From: JBPRGG01 sp051418075
Lineage (GTDB): Bacteria; Bacteroidota; Bacteroidia; Cytophagales; Cyclobacteriaceae
Reading direction: 5' to 3'
DNA length: 64,000 nucleotides
Assembly (NCBI GenBank): GCA_051418075.1
Contig: JBPRGG010000172.1
Location: 124,001 to 188,000, forward strand
Numbering within the stretch: position 1 is the first letter of the stretch; each line of letters opens with the position of its first letter. The position numbers and the translations under genes were made by a program. The notes beneath the pieces were generated by a model. That model made no database searches. It saw only the letters and a program-made list of their open reading frames with translations, and was not told the origin of the DNA. Positions 59,796-64,000 of the stretch are shown in pieces.

Positions 59796-60671
59796 TTAAA
59801 TCTCAAACTTAAACTTTTCTCTTTGGATAAACTCTTTGAGGGTGGCAGGCTTTCTACCGGTAATTTCCTCAAATTTGGTCGAGATCTCAGGGTCCTTTTG
59901 AAACCTGGGCAAAAAATGCAGCATGATCATCACCATGATCATACCTTTATTCACTCCTTCTTTTTTTTTGATCTGGTAGAATTTGAGAGGGTTTACACTT
60001 TGATAGTGAATGGGGTGCTGAATAACCTCATTGATCATCCTGGTGACCTGGTAAAAATCTGTTGGCTCATAGCCGGTCAGGTCAAAGGCCTGATTTTTAT
60101 AATGCTCAAATTCGTGCAAAACCCGGGCAGCAACTTCACCAATATTTTCACCATCAACCCAATTAAAACGTGCCTTCCCGGCCGGTAAAATTATTTTTCT
60201 TTTATTTTGTATGTCCTGGTATAAGGTTGTGGTCAGGTTCTGCATAAAATATCCCGGACGAATAAAGCAATACTGCAATTCATTTTGCTTTATCAATTGT
60301 TCGATTTTATGATGTGGAATAACTTTGCTTGTTTCCACTCCCTGGACAGATAAAAATATTACCTGATTGATCTGGGCAGACTTCATTTGGCTTAGCAGGG
60401 GAACAAAATACTTTTTCACTGAGGCCAGCTGAGGGGGACGTAGTAGAAAAATACGGTCTATTTCTTTCAGGGCAGCAGTATAAGTTTCAGGCTGCTCGAA
60501 ATCAAAGGTTCTTAATTGAAGTTTGGGGTATTCCTTTTTCAACCAGGAAGCTTTGGCCGGATCTCTCACCCCGGCGATCACTTGATGATCCGTATTCTGC
60601 TGAAATAAGTGTTTTATTACCTCCTGGCCGATATTACCAGTGGCACCGGTAATTAAGATCTGCTTCATCAT
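59796..60671 (-). CDS. NmrA-like NAD(P)-binding protein (atypical SDR)
   Basis: I take the start at 60671 (291 residues), which begins MMKQILITGATGNIGQEVIK; the frame extends to 60764, but a promoter-like -7 box (minus strand, 60699-60692, TATATTTG) lies inside that extension. The dinucleotide site is TGATGNIG, followed by the NmrA pattern VIAGVRDPAKASWL, RTFDFEQPETY, and YCFIRPGYFMQNL. The family senses NAD(P)+/NAD(P)H or reduces small substrates such as quinones. No signal peptide is present. It is transcribed divergently from the DUF2867 gene. Confidence 0.88.
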   Translation of the reverse strand: MMKQILITGATGNIGQEVIKHLFQQNTDHQVIAGVRDPAKASWLKKEYPKLQLRTFDFEQPETYTAALKEIDRIFLLRPPQLASVKKYFVPLLSQMKSAQINQVIFLSVQGVETSKVIPHHKIEQLIKQNELQYCFIRPGYFMQNLTTTLYQDIQNKRKIILPAGKARFNWVDGENIGEVAARVLHEFEHYKNQAFDLTGYEPTDFYQVTRMINEVIQHPIHYQSVNPLKFYQIKKKEGVNKGMIMVMIMLHFLPRFQKDPEISTKFEEITGRKPATLKEFIQREKFKFEI

Positions 60672-60691
60672 GTCTTTTTTAGATAAAACCT

Positions 60692-60699
60692 CAAATATA
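60692..60699 (-). promoter_or_regulatory. -7 box of the NmrA-like gene
   Basis: On the minus strand TATATTTG (TAnnTTTG) lies 20 bp before the ATG at 60671. It supports that start over the longer open frame. No -33 TTG is evident. Confidence 0.45.
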
Positions 60700-60822
60700 T
60701 TAAAATAAATATTGCTTGTCCGGGAATATGAAATCAGGAAATAAATTTTAATAAACTTGTCCATACATAAAATAGAAGGAAATCAATGATAATCTAAGAG
60801 GACATTTTTTGTATCTTTCGGT

Positions 60823-61389
60823 ATGGATCAGATCTCTTTGACTTTACCGGAAGATTCCATGTTGCATCAATCAGATTTGGACAAGGATTATATGGATTCT
60901 TATTATACCATTGTTCCTGATAAGATCAATATTGAAAATGCAGCGGCGGCATTCCTGGAAACTACTCCCGGATGGTTAGAAAACCTGTCCAATTGGAAAG
61001 ATCAGATCGTGATGAACTACCAGCAAAAAGATCCTGAAGAAATCGAGCAGCTGGGCCAAAGGTTTAGTCATCCGGAATTTGAACCGGGAAAGAAGGCTGG
61101 CAATTTCATGGTGTTTCAAAAGACAGAAAATGAGATGATCTTAGGAAGGGATGACAAACACTTGAGTTTCAGGGTGTCTCTTTATTTTTTAAAACAACCA
61201 GATCCCCCTAAGCATCATAAATACCTGGTTATTTCTACCCTGGTACAGGTAAATAACTGGATGGGCAAGCTCTTTTTTTTTCCGGTTAAACCTTTCCATC
61301 AGGAAATGGCTCCTTATACAACTAATCAGATTGGAATGAAACTAAAGGATCCTGACTATCGGAAAAAAGTTCTGAAAATCGATGTTTAG
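60823..61389 (+). CDS. DUF2867 family protein
   Basis: A 188-residue soluble protein. The family pattern is visible in TTPGWLENLSNWKDQIV (about 47-63), KKAGNFMVFQKTENEMILGRDD (about 89-111) and LVISTLVQVNNWMGKLFFFPVKPFH (about 133-158). No signal peptide. DUF2867 is sometimes fused to NmrA-like domains; here it lies divergently next to an NmrA-like gene, so a shared pathway is plausible. Function is unknown. Confidence 0.75.
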   Translation: MDQISLTLPEDSMLHQSDLDKDYMDSYYTIVPDKINIENAAAAFLETTPGWLENLSNWKDQIVMNYQQKDPEEIEQLGQRFSHPEFEPGKKAGNFMVFQKTENEMILGRDDKHLSFRVSLYFLKQPDPPKHHKYLVISTLVQVNNWMGKLFFFPVKPFHQEMAPYTTNQIGMKLKDPDYRKKVLKIDV

Positions 61390-61397
61390 CCATTCCA

Positions 61398-62606
61398 TTA
61401 TTTAATCAGGTATCCCAATCCAACATTAAAAATAAGTTGGTTAAAGGTGCGCTGATCCAATCCCTGTGGAGTTAAGCCAATTTGATAATTCATTTCACCA
61501 GAAATGCTGGCCCGGTCATTAAGTTCATACTGCAATCCTATCATTGCACCTGCAGTACCCAGATTAAATTTTTTACGAGGCGACCTGGCATTTACATTAT
61601 ATTCATTGATCTGTCCATTTTCTATACTTATATATTTATAGTTAAATTCCTGAGAAATGATCCAGTCCAGGGTGATTCCGGCTCCTGCGATCAAGCTCCA
61701 TTTATTGGTCAGATATTCATACCGCCTGTAATATACCGGAAATTGTAAAACCTGCATGGTACTCACTATTTGATCAGGGGAGCCCTGTAGACCAGGATAA
61801 CTGCTGAGGTCTGATAGTCTGAATTTGTCCGGATCAGAGGTGTCATCCAATAAATATTGTAATTGAAAGTAACTAATTCCCAATTGTAAACGATCGTAGG
61901 GCTTTTTAAAAATTTCAGCCGACAAATACAGCGAATTATTCAGATAGGTTAATCCTTCATCTATATAGGGGATCCTTATGCCAGTACCTCCACTTAAATT
62001 AATTCTCAGAGGTTCATATTTTGTACGTTTTACCACTTTATTTCTTCCAGACCCGGCAAAGGCAATTTTCAAACTCGTATTCCATGAAATTGGCTTAAAT
62101 TGCGGGGCTAAAGGATCATAAAACTTATAATTTCTTTGTTTGTTTATCTGTTGATCCAGGATGGAGGCAGTGGGATCAATTGCAGTGGGATCATTTAATG
62201 AGTGATAGGCGCTGCTTAAAAAGTTCCTTTTTTGTGAGTTGGAAGCTGCATAAGTTGAGCCAGGCCTGGAAGTATACACCAATTTTTCGATGTAAACTGT
62301 ATCATAGCGAATGATGGTATCGGTAACGATGAGCTTTTCAGGAGTATTTTTTAAAGGCAGTCCGGGTTGAAGATTTGCATTTTCAGTTGGATTATTAGTT
62401 TTGTTTAAATTATCCCAGCCCCAGAGTATATTGATCAGGGTGGCCAGGGTAAGGCCGCCTATGATTAACCAGCGGGACCAGGGCCAGCCGGTGGAGCGAT
62501 AAGCTTTCAATTTACTATTAAATTCCTGCCAATAGGATTCTTGATAAGCCGGATCCAGTTCATCCAGTTTTTGCCTAAATAAGTCATCAAATTGATTATC
62601 ATCCAT
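61398..62606 (-). CDS. Anti-sigma-like/outer-membrane beta-barrel hybrid protein
   Basis: I take the ATG at 62606 (402 residues), which overlaps the sigma gene's stop by eight bases (ATGGATGA); the frame is open nine codons further. The N-terminal ~45 residues (DDNQFDDLFRQKLDELDP) are cytoplasmic and acidic, like anti-sigma factors. One membrane helix follows (about 45-62, SRWLIIGGLTLATLINILWG), then a periplasmic linker. From about residue 190 on the chain looks like a PorT-type barrel (RINLSGGTGIRIPY, then QFPVYYRRYEYL) ending FNQLIFNVGLGYLIK. It may act as the anti-sigma partner of the upstream ECF factor. Confidence 0.8.
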   Translation of the reverse strand: MDDNQFDDLFRQKLDELDPAYQESYWQEFNSKLKAYRSTGWPWSRWLIIGGLTLATLINILWGWDNLNKTNNPTENANLQPGLPLKNTPEKLIVTDTIIRYDTVYIEKLVYTSRPGSTYAASNSQKRNFLSSAYHSLNDPTAIDPTASILDQQINKQRNYKFYDPLAPQFKPISWNTSLKIAFAGSGRNKVVKRTKYEPLRINLSGGTGIRIPYIDEGLTYLNNSLYLSAEIFKKPYDRLQLGISYFQLQYLLDDTSDPDKFRLSDLSSYPGLQGSPDQIVSTMQVLQFPVYYRRYEYLTNKWSLIAGAGITLDWIISQEFNYKYISIENGQINEYNVNARSPRKKFNLGTAGAMIGLQYELNDRASISGEMNYQIGLTPQGLDQRTFNQLIFNVGLGYLIK

Positions 62607-63162
62607 AAAGACGCGTATTTTTGTCGCTTTCAACCAACATTTTTTTGAGTTTTAGCCTTGCCTTGGCCAGGTTAGATTTTGATGTTCCCTCACTGATTTC
62701 TAATTTTTCGGCTATCTCACGATGGTTATAGCCATCAATAACATACAAGTTGAATACCACCTTGTAAGAAGGAGGCAAACTATTTACTAACTGGAGGATC
62801 TCTTTGGCTGATAATTGCTGAAATATATCAGGATTCATAGCCAGACCATCAGCATGACTGATCTCCAGTTGGTGATAATGCCAATGATTTTTTCTGAAAT
62901 GATCAATGGAAGCATTGATCATGATCTTTCTGACCCAACCAAGGAAGGATTTTTCCGGATCAAACTTATCAAGTTTGGTGAAAATTTTTAAAAAACCATC
63001 ATGGGCTATCTCTCTGGCCTCCTCATCAGTTTTGGCATACCTCAAACAAATCTTCATCGCAAAACCAAACAAATTTTGATACAGCTCTTGCTGGCATTGC
63101 TTGTTGTTTTTTTTGCATTCGTTTATTAAAGGCAGTAGTATGGTTTTATTATTAAAATCCAT
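62599..63162 (-). CDS. ECF-type RNA polymerase sigma factor
   Basis: A 187-residue sigma-70 family member. Region 2 is YQNLFGFAMKICLRYAKTDE then EIAHDGFLKIFTKLDKFDPE with FLGWVRKIMINASIDHFRK (about 28-95). Region 4 is LVNSLPPSYKVVFNLYVIDG with YNHREIAEKLEISEGTSKSN (about 125-165), the usual HTH that reads the -35 element. The gene that follows overlaps by eight bases and encodes a membrane protein with an anti-sigma-like N-terminus. No promoter of the TAnnTTTG form was seen upstream. Confidence 0.92.
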   Translation of the reverse strand: MDFNNKTILLPLINECKKNNKQCQQELYQNLFGFAMKICLRYAKTDEEAREIAHDGFLKIFTKLDKFDPEKSFLGWVRKIMINASIDHFRKNHWHYHQLEISHADGLAMNPDIFQQLSAKEILQLVNSLPPSYKVVFNLYVIDGYNHREIAEKLEISEGTSKSNLAKARLKLKKMLVESDKNTRLYG

Positions 63163-63352
63163 TTTAATGAATCACGGTGGAATTTGGGAAAGCGTTGCCT
63201 GGTCTGAAATAATTTTTAAAAGAACAAAGACTGAATTATTTTTGTTTAAAAAATTCTTGAAATAATATAACAACCTGCAGGCAACCGTTTCGAAAAAACT
63301 TCCGTGGTCCTTTATATAATGAAAACCTCTCATGATTCAAAATTTATACCTG

Positions 63353-64000
63353 ATGAAAAGAATAGCTTTATTCATTATAATCATATTGACCACAATTGCC
63401 TGCAGCAAAGTAATAAATGATATAGAAGAGGATAATAAGAGAGAAGGCATTATAATAGATCCCACTTTACTGCAACAAAAATGGGATATCACTTTTTTCA
63501 GGGAATTTGGACAGGTGCAAACCAATCGATTTGACCAGGCCAGCCTAAGCCTCCTTCCTGGAGGATCTTTGCAGCTTCGGATTGCTCAGGATCTTTATGA
63601 AGGTAACTGGGCTTTGTCAGCCAACAACAGGCTGCTGGTAATTCGGATTAACCAATCTGGCAAACCCCAGGAGGATTTGAATAATGACTGGGTAGTAACC
63701 GAACTCAGTCAAAATTCCCTCAGGATCATTGAAGAAGATCTGGAAGATGATGCAGAATTTCACTTTGAAAAGTCAATACCAAAGCAATATGATTGGTCAT
63801 TACTCAACCAGGACTGGCAGATCATGTCTTTTACCAAAGACTCGGAAGAGATATCTCCGCTTTATAATGATTTTATTATCAGTTTTACCGGCCCTAATGA
63901 ATATTTGATCACCCAGCTCAATGAAATAATAATTCCATTAACATTTGATTTGGACCAAACTACAGCCATGATCAGGCTCAATAATGGTGATGATGCTGAA
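63353..64000 (+). CDS. Lipoprotein with lipocalin-like repeats, C-terminus outside window
   Basis: An ATG at 63353 opens a frame of 216 codons to the window edge. The N-terminus is a lipoprotein signal (KRIALFIIIILTTIACS, Cys about 17). The rest has two similar stretches, LQQKWDITFFREFGQVQTNR followed by NRLLVIRINQSG, and LNQDWQIMSFTKDSEEISPL followed by IISFTGPNEYLITQ, each with the Gln-x2-Trp-x-Ile start of lipocalin-like or META-like domains. This suggests a duplicated small beta domain. An out-of-frame ATG at 63319 is not used. It is divergent from the sigma-factor gene. Confidence 0.7.
   Translation, partial: MKRIALFIIIILTTIACSKVINDIEEDNKREGIIIDPTLLQQKWDITFFREFGQVQTNRFDQASLSLLPGGSLQLRIAQDLYEGNWALSANNRLLVIRINQSGKPQEDLNNDWVVTELSQNSLRIIEEDLEDDAEFHFEKSIPKQYDWSLLNQDWQIMSFTKDSEEISPLYNDFIISFTGPNEYLITQLNEIIIPLTFDLDQTTAMIRLNNGDDAE

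Noticed and set aside
60671..60764. Longer start for the NmrA-like gene
   Set aside because: The extension has no homology before MMKQILITGATG, and a probable -7 box lies within it.
1..64000. CRISPR arrays, tRNA or rRNA genes, prophage or complete IS elements
   Set aside because: I looked for regular repeats, cloverleaf patterns, transposase motifs and integrase motifs and found none that I could support by eye.

Overview
This window reads as a chromosomal segment of a member of the Bacteroidota, most likely a Cytophagales-type bacterium. The clues are a large reg_prop/Y_Y_Y sensor-regulator, a secreted subtilase with a type IX secretion C-terminal sorting domain, lipoprotein and SusC-type 'plug' sequences, Bacteroidota-style -7 boxes (TAnnTTTG), a bacterial histone H1-like gene, a serine palmitoyltransferase-like enzyme and moderately low GC. 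I saw no tRNA, rRNA, CRISPR array, prophage or intact insertion sequence.

Layout. 1-2619 (-): 5' part of a membrane sensor-regulator, divergent from a sodium:solute symporter (2910). 4872-5516 (-): C-terminal remnant of a LruC-domain protein. 5866-16120 (+): a tightly packed, often overlapping nine-gene run with cellobiose phosphorylase, a TRAP transporter (dctQ, dctM, dctP), an orphan ABC-type binding lipoprotein, a 3HCDH-family dehydrogenase, a YVTN propeller, a medium-chain dehydrogenase without its structural-zinc cysteines and a Gfo/Idh/MocA oxidoreductase. This is the best candidate for an undescribed catabolic system. 16375-20700: a multi-PAS histidine kinase and a secreted GH30-like hydrolase. 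21026-22253: a tandem pair of CAP/SCP-like secreted proteins. 22472-26551: a galactose module (galM, SGLT-type symporter, galK) without galT.

26570-35937 holds lipid and housekeeping genes: an alpha-oxoamine-synthase-like/GNAT fusion whose PLP lysine is replaced by Gln, DUF72, an SDR, a small Rho-N protein, histone H1-like, a serine palmitoyltransferase-like enzyme divergent from a biotin carboxylase, and an MFS transporter. 35966-36831 (-) is an Xre/RES toxin-antitoxin pair whose toxin is cut by one in-frame stop. 37209-41109 holds a subtilase, mnmA and a TrpF-like protein. 41249-45607 (-) is a MacA/MacB-like ABC export operon with two permeases. 45909-50848 has an outer-membrane protein, gyrA and a TPR protein; 50927 is a GH9 endoglucanase lipoprotein.

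52833-64000 has a BlaI/BlaR1-like pair (the M56 protein carries a CarboxypepD_reg-plug tail), an MFS transporter, DUF2459, a decayed beta-lactamase-family pseudogene, a SlyD-type FKBP, an NmrA-like protein, DUF2867, an ECF sigma factor with an overlapping anti-sigma/beta-barrel hybrid, and a lipoprotein running off the window.

Taken together, the window suggests a polysaccharide- and cellodextrin-using heterotroph: GH9 could release cellobiose, GH94 could phosphorolyse it, and two SSS symporters plus a TRAP system could bring in sugars or sugar acids. Family assignments come from reading motifs and from memory of the families; no database search was possible.
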